From contig NZ_JABAIT010000002.1 of the NCBI RefSeq assembly GCF_012843265.1, forward strand, positions 62,001 through 126,000: DNA of 64,000 nucleotides. Reading direction: 5' to 3'. A program made the translations under genes and the position numbers. Of the stretch, positions 26,011-34,184 are shown piece by piece. The stretch is from Bacillus sp. DNRA2. Its GTDB lineage: Bacteria > Bacillota > Bacilli > Bacillales > Cytobacillaceae. Below the pieces are notes generated by a model. It saw only the letters and a list, made by a program, of their open reading frames with translations. It was not told the DNA's origin and searched no databases. How positions within the stretch are numbered: the stretch's first letter is position 1; the number at the start of each line of letters is the position of its first letter.

Positions 26011-26024
26011 TACCCATTAGGGTA
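26011..26024. promoter_or_regulatory. CstR/CsoR-type operator
   Basis: TACCC-ATTA-GGGTA, adjacent to the ribosome binding site of the rhodanese-MBL gene. It matches the operator design known for CstR and CsoR repressors. Confidence 0.7.
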
Positions 26025-26062
26025 TTATTTTTTATAAAAAAAATTACGTATTGTTCTATCGA

Positions 26063-26458
26063 TTAAAATGTTAACGTTACATTAGCATCCTTCGCATACT
26101 CAAGGAAGGTTACCGCTCCGCCTACTTCAATTCCGTCAACAAGATCAGCAAGATCTAATCCCATTACATCAATCGTCATTTGGCAACCAATAAAGTTAAC
26201 GCCGAGTTCTTTGGCAATTTCAATTAATTCCGGAATCGCTGGGACATTTTCCTTTTTAAAACCTTCAGCATAATGCTCTTTTCCTTCTGGGATTGGCAGT
26301 TGCTGGTTTGCCTGTTGATGGATTAGATTAAGCCCCTCAAATGTAAAGAAAATCGAGACATCTTGGTCCATAGAGGCTGCCGCAGTGGCTATATTGAAAA
26401 CCTTATATGCATCGAATAATCCGCCGTTACTCGCAATAATCGCTACTTTTCCACTCAT
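26063..26458 (-). CDS. DsrE/F-like sulfur-relay protein
   Basis: A 131-residue DsrE-family protein (VAIIASNGGLFDAYKVFNIA at the N-terminus, FIGCQMTIDVMGL with the likely sulfur-carrying Cys at ~residue 95). The start is one base after the upstream stop, and GGGGG precedes it, indicating an operon with the TusA-rhodanese gene. In CstA of staphylococci a DsrE domain is fused to TusA and rhodanese domains; here it is a separate polypeptide. It should carry or transfer persulfide sulfur. Confidence 0.85.
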   Translation of the reverse strand: MSGKVAIIASNGGLFDAYKVFNIATAAASMDQDVSIFFTFEGLNLIHQQANQQLPIPEGKEHYAEGFKKENVPAIPELIEIAKELGVNFIGCQMTIDVMGLDLADLVDGIEVGGAVTFLEYAKDANVTLTF

Positions 26459-26459
26459 C

Positions 26460-27056
26460 TTATTTCCCCCTCGATTCTGTTAAGTTGTTCACACCGATTG
26501 TTTTACCTGTCCACTCACTCATCCCTGGGACGACATTGTATACGTTAGAAAAGCCATTTTCTGTTAAGAGCTGTGCTGCAAAATCGCTTCTATTCCCGGT
26601 ACGGCAAACAACATAAATGACATCTTCTTTATTTAATTCCGTTAAACGTTCTTGTAATTCTCCCAATGGTATAGAAACGGAATTTGGGATATGGTCAAAA
26701 GCATATTCTGCTGCTTCCCTCACATCAAGTACAACATTGTTGTTATCTGCCGCTAGCTTCTCAGCAAGCTCTTCGTTACGGACAACATTAGGATGTTTTT
26801 TCTCAACGTTGTCGTCATTTGAAGCCTTTCGAATGTAATGGACAATGACACCGTCTTCCTCTATTAAGCCTAAATATTGATGCCCAGCATTTTTTGACCA
26901 GGCCTTTAAATCTGCTTTCGAGCCTTTATCTGTAGCTTGAATTTCAATCACTTGCCCTTCGGTTAATCCGTCCATTGCTTTCTTCGTTCTCACAACGGGC
27001 ATTGGACAAGCAAGTCCTTTTGCATCTAATACTAAATCCGTTTTGATTGGTTCCAT
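26460..27056 (-). CDS. TusA-rhodanese fusion protein
   Basis: A 198-residue protein: an N-terminal TusA (SirA-like) domain with the CPMP motif (GLACPMPVVRTKKAM, ~residues 17-31) and a C-terminal rhodanese domain with VVCRTGNRS as the active-site loop. GGAGG five bases from ATG 27056 sets the start; an upstream in-frame TTG overlaps the site. This is the YrkF-type arrangement. It should accept sulfane sulfur on one cysteine and pass it to the other, or to the DsrE partner next to it. Confidence 0.87.
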   Translation of the reverse strand: MEPIKTDLVLDAKGLACPMPVVRTKKAMDGLTEGQVIEIQATDKGSKADLKAWSKNAGHQYLGLIEEDGVIVHYIRKASNDDNVEKKHPNVVRNEELAEKLAADNNNVVLDVREAAEYAFDHIPNSVSIPLGELQERLTELNKEDVIYVVCRTGNRSDFAAQLLTENGFSNVYNVVPGMSEWTGKTIGVNNLTESRGK

Positions 27057-27073
27057 AAAATCCTCCAAACTTT

Positions 27074-27087
27074 TACCCCGCAGGGTA
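27074..27087. promoter_or_regulatory. CstR/CsoR-type operator
   Basis: TACCC-CGCA-GGGTA, immediately upstream of the TusA-rhodanese gene. Confidence 0.65.
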
Positions 27088-27106
27088 TATTTTTAACTAA
27101 AATTTT

Positions 27107-27403
27107 TTATTCAACTGCACCTGTCCAAGCTAGCATTCCGCCTCTCATATTGCTAACTTGATAACCTTGATCTTTAAGAAACTGAGTAGCACGACCACTT
27201 CGAGCTCCAGAGCGACATACGACAATGTACTCTTTCGCTGGATTAAGTTCGTTTAATCTGTCGGCAATGAAACCTAAAGGAATGTTTACAGCACCCGGAA
27301 TTTTCCCTGTTTCAACTTCAGCTATTTCACGAACATCTATAAGATTTAATTGCTTTCCTTCTTTTAATAATTCTTCAACTTCTTTAGGTAAAATTTCTCT
27401 CAT
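27107..27403 (-). CDS. Single-domain rhodanese
   Basis: A 98-residue cytoplasmic rhodanese: IDVREIAEVETGKIPGA, then the active-site loop VVCRSGARS and the RGGMLAWTG ending typical of small GlpE-like sulfurtransferases. GAGGAGG lies six bases before the ATG. It is the promoter-proximal gene of the persulfide cluster and should transfer sulfane sulfur to an acceptor such as cyanide, thiols or TusA. Confidence 0.88.
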   Translation of the reverse strand: MREILPKEVEELLKEGKQLNLIDVREIAEVETGKIPGAVNIPLGFIADRLNELNPAKEYIVVCRSGARSGRATQFLKDQGYQVSNMRGGMLAWTGAVE

Positions 27404-27430
27404 GATAATCCTCCTCGTTTATTTCTTTTA

Positions 27431-27448
27431 TATACCCCTATGGGTATA
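27431..27448. promoter_or_regulatory. CstR/CsoR-type operator overlapping the -10 box
   Basis: TATACCC-CTAT-GGGTATA, a perfect 7-bp palindrome that overlaps the -10 of the rhodanese promoter, as expected for repression. Confidence 0.78.
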
Positions 27449-27474
27449 TTACGATGAATAATACATATTGTCAA
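27446..27474 (-). promoter_or_regulatory. SigA promoter of the persulfide cluster
   Basis: TTGACA (27474-27469), 17-base spacer, TAATAT (27451-27446) on the minus strand. Confidence 0.75.
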
Positions 27475-27524
27475 CATGTTAATCTGAAAATTTCCCAACA
27501 AAATCTTAATTGCATTTTAATACT

Positions 27525-27556
27525 AAGAAAACCTGCCATCGTAGCAGGTTTTCTTA
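27525..27556 (-). terminator. Terminator after scoB
   Basis: AAGAAAACCTGC-CATCGTA-GCAGGTTTTCTT, a 12-bp perfect stem; the T-rich arm gives a tail on the minus strand. It separates the CoA transferase genes from the persulfide promoter. Confidence 0.75.
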
Positions 27557-27574
27557 TATTACTTATCATTGTTT

Positions 27575-28216
27575 TTAACTTGAAACAGCAACTTTAAAGC
27601 TTGCTTCAGTGTTCTCGATTACTTCTTCAACGGTCACTCCTGGTTGTGTTTCAACAAGTAACATACCCTCTGGAGTAAAATCGAACACAGCTAGGTCGGT
27701 AATTAAGCGATGAACGACAGCCTTACCTGTTAATGGAAGTGTACATGCCTTTTTCACCTTTGATTCACCATGCTTGTTAACATGTTCCATGATGACAACG
27801 ACCCGCTTAGCACCATTGACTAAGTCCATTGCACCGCCCATACCCTTCACCATTTTCCCAGGAATCATCCAGTTAGCTAAATCGCCAGATTCAGAGACTT
27901 CCATACCACCTAGAATAGCAAGGTCGATATGACCTCCGCGAATCATCGCAAAAGATTCAGCACTGTCAAAATAAGAAGCGCTAGGTACTGCAGTAACTGT
28001 TTCTTTTCCGGCATTAATTAAATCTGGATCTTCATCACCGGCAATTGGGTAAGGTCCAATGCCTAGTAAGCCATTCTCTGATTGTAGTAACACATTATAA
28101 TCACTAGGAATTTCGTTCGCAATTAGAGTTGGAATCCCAATTCCTAAGTTTACATTCATTCCATCTTGTATTTCCTTCACGGCACGTTTGACGATGATTT
28201 GGCGTGTATCTTTCAT
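27575..28216 (-). CDS. scoB: 3-oxoacid CoA-transferase subunit B
   Basis: A 213-residue class I CoA-transferase beta subunit: [15 protein letters not shown], the catalytic Glu in [15 protein letters not shown], and [19 protein letters not shown]. It pairs with ScoA 40 bases upstream to transfer CoA from succinyl-CoA to acetoacetate. Acetoacetate is the product of the HMG-CoA lyase in the adjoining leucine operon, so the pair completes that pathway to acetoacetyl-CoA. GAGGGAG precedes the ATG. Confidence 0.93.
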   Translation of the reverse strand: MKDTRQIIVKRAVKEIQDGMNVNLGIGIPTLIANEIPSDYNVLLQSENGLLGIGPYPIAGDEDPDLINAGKETVTAVPSASYFDSAESFAMIRGGHIDLAILGGMEVSESGDLANWMIPGKMVKGMGGAMDLVNGAKRVVVIMEHVNKHGESKVKKACTLPLTGKAVVHRLITDLAVFDFTPEGMLLVETQPGVTVEEVIENTEASFKVAVSS

Positions 28217-28256
28217 AAACTACTCCCTCGTCTCTTTTGTTATTTTTCACAAAAAA

Positions 28257-28958
28257 TTAAGCTTGAATGACTGTGCGACGTTCAATGCGTTTTTCATAGT
28301 TAGTGCCTAGTAGCACACGTTGAACGTAAATACCAGGTGTGTGGATTTCATCTGGATCTAATTCGCCGATGCCAACGATTTCCTCAACCTCAACAATCGT
28401 GATTTTCCCAGCAGTTGCTGCCATTGGGTTGAAGTTACGGGCAGTTTTGCGGAAAACAAGGTTTCCAAGTGGATCTGCCTTCCATGCTTTTACTAATGCA
28501 AAATCGCCCACGATTCCTTCTTCAAGCAAGTAAGTACGACCGTTAAATTCCTTATGTTCTTTGCCTTCTGCTATTGGTGTACCAACACCAGTTGCTGTAT
28601 AGAAGCCTGGGATTCCAGCACCGCCGGCACGAATCCGCTCAGCAAGCGTGCCTTGTGGTACTAGTTCCACCTCAAGCTCACCGCTTAAGAATTGAGTCTC
28701 AAAGATTTTGTTTTCGCCTACATATGATGAGATCATTTTTTTGATTTGTTTGTTGGCAAGAAGGAGGCCTAAGCCCCAGTCATCGACACCGCAGTTGTTG
28801 CTGACGACGGTTAAATCTTTTGTACCTTGGTCACGTAATGCGAGAATGGCTTTTTCGGGAATTCCGCATAGTCCGAAACCGCCAACGATGATGGTATCAC
28901 CATCTTTAATATCCTTAACGGCTTCAGCAAATGAATCGACTACTTTACTTTTTGTCAT
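28257..28958 (-). CDS. scoA: 3-oxoacid CoA-transferase subunit A
   Basis: A 233-residue class I CoA-transferase alpha subunit with [13 protein letters not shown], the glycine-rich [17 protein letters not shown], and [18 protein letters not shown] near the end. GAGGAGG lies eight bases before the ATG. Together with ScoB it forms the heteromeric succinyl-CoA:acetoacetate CoA-transferase. A dispersed repeat lies between it and the carboxyltransferase gene upstream, and no terminator was seen, so it may be read from the leucine operon as well as its own promoter. Confidence 0.93.
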   Translation of the reverse strand: MTKSKVVDSFAEAVKDIKDGDTIIVGGFGLCGIPEKAILALRDQGTKDLTVVSNNCGVDDWGLGLLLANKQIKKMISSYVGENKIFETQFLSGELEVELVPQGTLAERIRAGGAGIPGFYTATGVGTPIAEGKEHKEFNGRTYLLEEGIVGDFALVKAWKADPLGNLVFRKTARNFNPMAATAGKITIVEVEEIVGIGELDPDEIHTPGIYVQRVLLGTNYEKRIERRTVIQA

Positions 28959-29001
28959 TTTCCTTACCTCCTCTTAAATACTTGTCTGTTGAAACTGGGA
29001 G

Positions 29002-29131
29002 GTTGATTTCCGTTCCAGGCACTTCGCTTTCCGCGGGCGGTAGCGGGGAGCCTCCTCGGCGCTATGCGCCTGCGGGGTCTCCCCTGCCCCGTACTCCCGC
29101 AGGAGTCTTCGTGCCTTCCACTCCAATCAAC
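29002..29131 (+). repeat. Dispersed ~130-bp palindromic repeat, copy 4
   Basis: Bounded by GTTGATTTCCG and CTCCAATCAAC. The centre is compensatorily changed (GGTAGCGGGGAGCC paired with GGTCTCCCCTGCCCCG), so the hairpin is kept. It lies within an apparent operon between yngE and scoA. Confidence 0.92.
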
Positions 29132-29177
29132 CTCCGAAATAAAACGGACCAAGCATTTAAAACATTTATTGTTAATA

Positions 29178-30722
29178 TTAAACCGGATATACCGGGTGTT
29201 TGCGATCGGTGAATTGAACGTATTTGGATGAATAGGCTTCGTAACGCTTCGTTAATTCATCGCGAAGTGAAGTAACTGGGATGATACCGTCAATTACCAT
29301 TTCTGATGCTAGTCGGTAAATATCAATGTCTTTCGTGTATTCTTCACGTTTTTCAGCAATGAATGTTGCACGCTCTTCTTCAGGTAATGCTGCAATTTTA
29401 TTGGCATAAACAGCGTTTACAGCTGCTTCAGGTCCCATAACGGCAATGGAAGCAGATGGTAAGGCTAAGCATGCATCTGGTTCAAAGGCTGGGCCGGCCA
29501 TAGCGTACAGACCTGCACCGTATGCTTTACGAACGATGACTGAAATTTTTGGCACAGTTGCTTCAGACATAGCCGAAATCATTTTCGCACCATGACGGAT
29601 AATACCAGCGCGCTCAACAGCTGTTCCAATCATGAAGCCTGGTACGTCAACTAAGAACAAGAGCGGAATATGGAACGCATCACATAAGTTAATAAACTTC
29701 GCTGCCTTATCAGCTGTATCGTGGAAAAGCACACCACCTTTAACTCGTGGTTGGTTCGCAATAATTCCTACCGCTTTCCCATCAATGCGCGCAAGACCCG
29801 TAATTAATTCGCCTGCAAATAGCTTCTTAATTTCGAAGAATGAACCTTCATCAATGATTCCGTTAATAAGATCTAACATGTTGAAAGCTGCATTTTGATT
29901 GGCTGGAATGATTTCTTCCAACGGTTTCTTCAATTGCTTTGGCGCTACCGCTTCTTGTACAGGCGGTTTTTCTGAGTAGTTAGCTGGGAAGTAAGAAAGA
30001 TATTTTCGCGCTAAAGAAATCGCTTCTTCTTCATTTTTGGCCAATACATCACCACAGCCTGATACTGAACAGTGCATGCGGGCGCCACCCATTTGTTCTA
30101 ATGTTACTTGTTCACCGATAACCATTTCAGCCATCCGCGGTGAGCCAAGATACATGGAAGCATTTTTATCAACCATGATCACGATGTCACAGAAAGCTGG
30201 TATGTATGCACCACCCGCTGCTGAAGGTCCGAATAAAAGACATACTTGTGGAACACGACCAGAAAATTTAACTTGATTGTAGAAAATCCGTCCAGCACCG
30301 CGGCGCCCTGGGAACATTTCAATTTGGTCAGTGATACGAGCACCTGCTGAATCGACTAAGTATAGTAATGGAACTCGTAGTTTTTCTGCTGTTTCCTGAA
30401 TGCGGATAATTTTTTCAACTGTCCGTGATCCCCATGAACCAGCTTTAATCGTTGAGTCATTAGCCATTACGCACACAAGTTGGCCGTTGATTTTCCCCAT
30501 ACCAGTGTAAACACCATCAGCCGGAAGGTCTCCAGCGAGGCAGTTCGCAAATAGCGCATCCTCAAGCTCAAAGCCAGGGTCAAATAAAAGCTTTAAGCGA
30601 TCGCGGACGAATAACTTGCCTTGCTCAGTGTTTTTTTCGTGGTATTTTGGCGCACCGCCCTTTTTAATTTGGTCTACTTTTTGTTCAAGCGCTTTCTGAA
30701 GGGACTGAACATCAACTGTCAT
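29178..30722 (-). CDS. yngE: Methylcrotonyl-CoA carboxylase carboxyltransferase subunit
   Basis: A 514-residue biotin-dependent carboxyltransferase (AccD5/MccB type) with two crotonase-like halves: VDSAGARITDQ and FGPSAAGGAYIPAFCD in the first, FLVDVPGFMIGTAVERAGIIRHGAK and RKAYGAGLYAMAG in the second. It transfers carboxyl from biotin to 3-methylcrotonyl-CoA in leucine breakdown; propionyl-CoA is an alternative substrate. The start is ATG 30722 after GGAGA; the frame is open to 30764. Last of the seven yng-type genes in B. subtilis order. Confidence 0.9.
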   Translation of the reverse strand: MTVDVQSLQKALEQKVDQIKKGGAPKYHEKNTEQGKLFVRDRLKLLFDPGFELEDALFANCLAGDLPADGVYTGMGKINGQLVCVMANDSTIKAGSWGSRTVEKIIRIQETAEKLRVPLLYLVDSAGARITDQIEMFPGRRGAGRIFYNQVKFSGRVPQVCLLFGPSAAGGAYIPAFCDIVIMVDKNASMYLGSPRMAEMVIGEQVTLEQMGGARMHCSVSGCGDVLAKNEEEAISLARKYLSYFPANYSEKPPVQEAVAPKQLKKPLEEIIPANQNAAFNMLDLINGIIDEGSFFEIKKLFAGELITGLARIDGKAVGIIANQPRVKGGVLFHDTADKAAKFINLCDAFHIPLLFLVDVPGFMIGTAVERAGIIRHGAKMISAMSEATVPKISVIVRKAYGAGLYAMAGPAFEPDACLALPSASIAVMGPEAAVNAVYANKIAALPEEERATFIAEKREEYTKDIDIYRLASEMVIDGIIPVTSLRDELTKRYEAYSSKYVQFTDRKHPVYPV

Positions 30723-30811
30723 TTCTATCTCTCCTTCTTTCATTAAATTTCTATTTATCTTCAAACGAGCTTCGGGCCCGGGATATGCCTTTGAACGAGC
30801 CCTCGCTCAGC

Positions 30812-31594
30812 TTATTCTCCAATATAAACAGGTGGTCGCTTTTCTTTGAATGCTTGCAGACCTTCGAGGCGATCTTTTGTTGGGATTGTAATTTCGTATG
30901 CATTTTGCTCGATTGCAAGCCCTGTGTTAAGGTCTACATCATAGCCCTTGTCAATCGCAAATTTTGCTTGCGCTACAGCGATTGGTCCATTTTTCACGAT
31001 TTGCTCAGCCACTTCCATTGCTTTTTCAAGCAAGCTGTTTGCCGGTGTCACATATTCAACTAAGCCGATTTCCCGTGCTTCCCAGGCATCAATTCTTCTT
31101 GCTGTGAAAATAAGTTCTTTGGCACGACCTTTACCAACTAATCGTGGTAAACGCTGTGTGCCGCCAGCACCTGGAATAATTCCGAGCGCTGTTTCCGTTA
31201 AGCCCATTTTCGCTGTTTCGGAGGCGATGCGAATATCACAGGCTAAGGCAAGCTCCGTTCCGCCGCCAAAAGCAACCCCATTAACAGCTGCAATAACAGG
31301 CTGTGGTAATCCCTCAATCGCATTGATATTTCCGCGAATTAAGGCGACGGTTTTTTTGACTTCGACTGGTTCCATTCCGGCGCGTTCCTTCAAGTCGGCT
31401 CCAGCACAGAAAGCTTTCTCACCGTCTCCGGTAATGATCACACAGCGGACATTTTTATCGAATTTTATGTCATTGATTGTTTCTTGAAGTATTTTTAACA
31501 TTTGTACAGATAAGGCATTTGCCGCTTCTGCGCGGTTTAGCGTGATGATGGCCACACCATTATCTGTTTTCGTAACCAATACAGGGTTTCCCAT
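30812..31594 (-). CDS. yngF: Enoyl-CoA hydratase, methylglutaconyl-CoA hydratase type
   Basis: A 260-residue crotonase: oxyanion-hole segments CAGADLKERAGM and AAVNGVAFGGGTELALACD, and the acidic residue in TALGIIPGAGGTQRLPRLVG. In the leucine pathway it hydrates 3-methylglutaconyl-CoA to HMG-CoA, between the carboxylase and the lyase, whose genes flank it. GGGAGG lies upstream of the ATG. Confidence 0.9.
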   Translation of the reverse strand: MGNPVLVTKTDNGVAIITLNRAEAANALSVQMLKILQETINDIKFDKNVRCVIITGDGEKAFCAGADLKERAGMEPVEVKKTVALIRGNINAIEGLPQPVIAAVNGVAFGGGTELALACDIRIASETAKMGLTETALGIIPGAGGTQRLPRLVGKGRAKELIFTARRIDAWEAREIGLVEYVTPANSLLEKAMEVAEQIVKNGPIAVAQAKFAIDKGYDVDLNTGLAIEQNAYEITIPTKDRLEGLQAFKEKRPPVYIGE

Positions 31595-31621
31595 CGATCC
31601 TTCCCTCCCTAAAAATCAATC

Positions 31622-32527
31622 CTACTTTACGGCTGAGCATGCAACCTGCAGGCTTTTACTAGGTAATGGCTTCCCGATTTTCTCTTGTATATATCTTGAA
31701 GCGTTTAGGAGCTTTTCCTGGTTAATTCCGGTTTGAACTCCCATTTGCTCAAGCATATAAATGAGATCATCTGTCGCCACGTTCCCGCTTGCTCCCGGTG
31801 CGTATGGACATCCACCCAAACCGCCGATTGAAGCATCAAGGGTCGTGATCCCCATATCTAAGGACACCAATATATTCGCTAAGGCTGTTCCACGAGTATC
31901 GTGGAAATGCATCGCTAACTTATCAATCGGGAATCGTTTTAATAAAATATCTAATACCTCAGCAACCTGCTTGGGATTGGCAACCCCAATCGTGTCACCG
32001 AGTGAGAGCTCGTCAATTCCCATCTCGAACAAGTTTTCAGAAACGCGAATGACTTGCTCAACATCTACTTTTCCTTCATAAGGGCAACCGAATACAGTAG
32101 AAACATAGCCTCTAGTTTGCTTTCCTGCTGAAATCGAATCCTGGACGATTGCTTTTAAAATGGGAAAGGTTTGCTCAATGGACTTATTAATATTTTTTAG
32201 ATTATGAGTTTCACTTGCCGACATAAATACAGCGATTTCATCTATGTTAGCGGCAAAAGCTCGCTCCAAACCTTGTTGGTTTGGAACAAGTGCCGAATAG
32301 ATCACACCTGGTGCCCGCTTGATGCCTGTTGCAACAGCCACAGCATCCGATAGCGCTGGAATCCATTTTGGATTCACAAATGAGGTGATTTCAATATGCT
32401 TTAAACCTGTATCAGACAGTTGGTTGATCCAAGCGATTTTATCTTCCGTTGAAATAAATACTTTTTCGTTTTGCAATCCATCTCTTGGTCCTACTTCTTT
32501 TATCGTGACATTTTGGGGGAACTTCAT
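31622..32527 (-). CDS. yngG: Hydroxymethylglutaryl-CoA lyase
   Basis: A 301-residue HMG-CoA lyase of the DRE-TIM family: VGPRDGLQNEK at the N-terminus, HFHDTRGTALAN with metal-ligand histidines, and the signature GGLGGCPYAPGASGNVATDD with the catalytic Cys. It splits HMG-CoA into acetoacetate and acetyl-CoA. ATG 32527 follows AGGTGG; the longer frame from 32548 lacks a site. Its acetoacetate feeds ScoAB. Confidence 0.93.
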   Translation of the reverse strand: MKFPQNVTIKEVGPRDGLQNEKVFISTEDKIAWINQLSDTGLKHIEITSFVNPKWIPALSDAVAVATGIKRAPGVIYSALVPNQQGLERAFAANIDEIAVFMSASETHNLKNINKSIEQTFPILKAIVQDSISAGKQTRGYVSTVFGCPYEGKVDVEQVIRVSENLFEMGIDELSLGDTIGVANPKQVAEVLDILLKRFPIDKLAMHFHDTRGTALANILVSLDMGITTLDASIGGLGGCPYAPGASGNVATDDLIYMLEQMGVQTGINQEKLLNASRYIQEKIGKPLPSKSLQVACSAVK

Positions 32528-32566
32528 CGGTCGTCCACCTTCTTTCAAAAAAGTTCGCTGTGTCGA

Positions 32567-32782
32567 TTACTCCTCGATTTCGACGATTACATCGCCTTCA
32601 TTAACGAAGTCACCTTCGTTAATCTTTACTTCTTTAACCGTTCCATCGCACTCAGCAGCGATTGGAATTTCCATTTTCATAGATTCAAGAATCACTACAT
32701 CTTGACCCTCTTCAACTTGGTCGCCCGGCTTAACTAATACCTTCCACACGTTTCCTGCCATGCTTGCATATACTTCATTCAT
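32567..32782 (-). CDS. yngHB: Biotin carboxyl carrier domain protein
   Basis: A 71-residue stand-alone biotinyl domain with the biotin lysine in LESMKMEIP (~residue 36) and the hinge NEVYASMAGNVWKVLVKPGD. It shuttles carboxyl groups between the biotin carboxylase encoded 12 bases upstream and the carboxyltransferase. In many organisms this domain is fused to the carboxylase; the split form is the Bacillus arrangement. Confidence 0.93.
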   Translation of the reverse strand: MNEVYASMAGNVWKVLVKPGDQVEEGQDVVILESMKMEIPIAAECDGTVKEVKINEGDFVNEGDVIVEIEE

Positions 32783-32794
32783 CCTGATTTCCTC

Positions 32795-34162
32795 CTATTT
32801 CACGCTTTTTGCGGATTTTTTGTTCGGTTGTAAGTGCTTTTCTACAAAGTTTGTTTGGGTATCACCTGCACGAAACGCTTCATGCGCCACAACCTCTTTA
32901 AGCATTGGAATGTTTGTTTTAATTCCTTCAACCTCGTATCCTTTTAATGCTTCGAGCATGTTTTCAATTGCTTCATCACGCGTTGAGCCTTTCACGATTA
33001 GCTTTGCAATCATTGGATCATAAAACGGAGTGACCGCTGATTGATCGTGAACTGCCAGTTCATGGCGAACTCCCGCACCTTGTGGCAACACTAATTTCGT
33101 AATTTTTCCTGGTGATGGGAAGAACGTTTTTGGATCTTCAGCATATATTCTTACTTCAATGGCATGTCCATAGCGTTTAATATCCTCTTGAGAGAAGCGT
33201 AGTGGTTCTCCATGAGCAATGAGTAATTGTTGTTCGACTAAATCCAAACCTGTGATTTCTTCTGTTACAGGATGTTCTACTTGTAAGCGGGTGTTCATTT
33301 CTAAAAAGTAGAAATTTTGTTGTTCATCTACTAAGAATTCGATTGTACCGGCATTTTTGTAACCGATCGCTTTGGCTGCAGTAACGGCTGCCTGTCCCAT
33401 TTTTTGGCGCGTCTCTTCAGTAATGAAGGAAGATGGTGCTTCTTCGACTACTTTTTGATGACGTCGCTGCACGGAACATTCACGTTCCCAAAGGTAAACG
33501 GTACTTCCTAATGCGTCTGCTAAGATTTGAATTTCGATGTGGCGTGGATTTTCAACGTATTTTTCAACATACATCGCCCCATCTCCGAAAAAATCGGTCG
33601 CACGTTTGCGATTTCCTTCGAAGGCTTTACGAATTTCATCGTCGCTTTTAACAACCTGCATTCCGATTCCACCGCCACCGGCTGAAGCCTTCAGCATTAC
33701 CGGATAGCCAAAAGTGTTAGCAACTTGAACGGCTTCCTCAGCATCAGCTAATGGATAAGTAATCCCAGGGACGACAGGAACACCTGCGTCCTCCATTACT
33801 TTGCGGGATTCAATTTTTGAGCCCATTTGCGAAATGACTTCAGGAGAAGGACCGATGAAAACTAGTCCTTCTGCCTCACAACGCCGTGCAAACTCGGCAT
33901 TTTCTGATAATAATCCATAACCTGGGTGGATCGCTTCTGCACCTGAAAGCTTGGCAACCTCTAAAATTTTATTAACATTTAAATAGCTTTCGGCAACTCG
34001 GGAACCGCCGATGAAATACGACTCATCCGCCAATTTCACATGTGGTGCCTCTTGATCTGCTTCTGAATATACGCCAACAGTAGAAATCCCTAACGCTTTA
34101 CATGTACGCATCACCCGTGCTGCAATTTCACCGCGGTTAGCGATTAGAACTTTTTTGAACAT
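32795..34162 (-). CDS. yngH: Biotin carboxylase subunit
   Basis: A 455-residue biotin carboxylase: KVLIANRGEIAARVMRT, HPGYGLLSENAEFARRC, the ATP-grasp glycine-rich loop KASAGGGGIGMQVV, ECSVQRRHQKVVEEAP and FLEMNTRLQVEHPVTE with the catalytic Arg. It carboxylates biotin on the neighbouring carrier for 3-methylcrotonyl-CoA carboxylation. The start is taken at ATG 34162 (GGGTG upstream); ATG 34177 would add five residues but has no clear site. Confidence 0.92.
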   Translation of the reverse strand: MFKKVLIANRGEIAARVMRTCKALGISTVGVYSEADQEAPHVKLADESYFIGGSRVAESYLNVNKILEVAKLSGAEAIHPGYGLLSENAEFARRCEAEGLVFIGPSPEVISQMGSKIESRKVMEDAGVPVVPGITYPLADAEEAVQVANTFGYPVMLKASAGGGGIGMQVVKSDDEIRKAFEGNRKRATDFFGDGAMYVEKYVENPRHIEIQILADALGSTVYLWERECSVQRRHQKVVEEAPSSFITEETRQKMGQAAVTAAKAIGYKNAGTIEFLVDEQQNFYFLEMNTRLQVEHPVTEEITGLDLVEQQLLIAHGEPLRFSQEDIKRYGHAIEVRIYAEDPKTFFPSPGKITKLVLPQGAGVRHELAVHDQSAVTPFYDPMIAKLIVKGSTRDEAIENMLEALKGYEVEGIKTNIPMLKEVVAHEAFRAGDTQTNFVEKHLQPNKKSAKSVK

Positions 34163-34184
34163 TGATTTTTCACCCATTTCTTAA

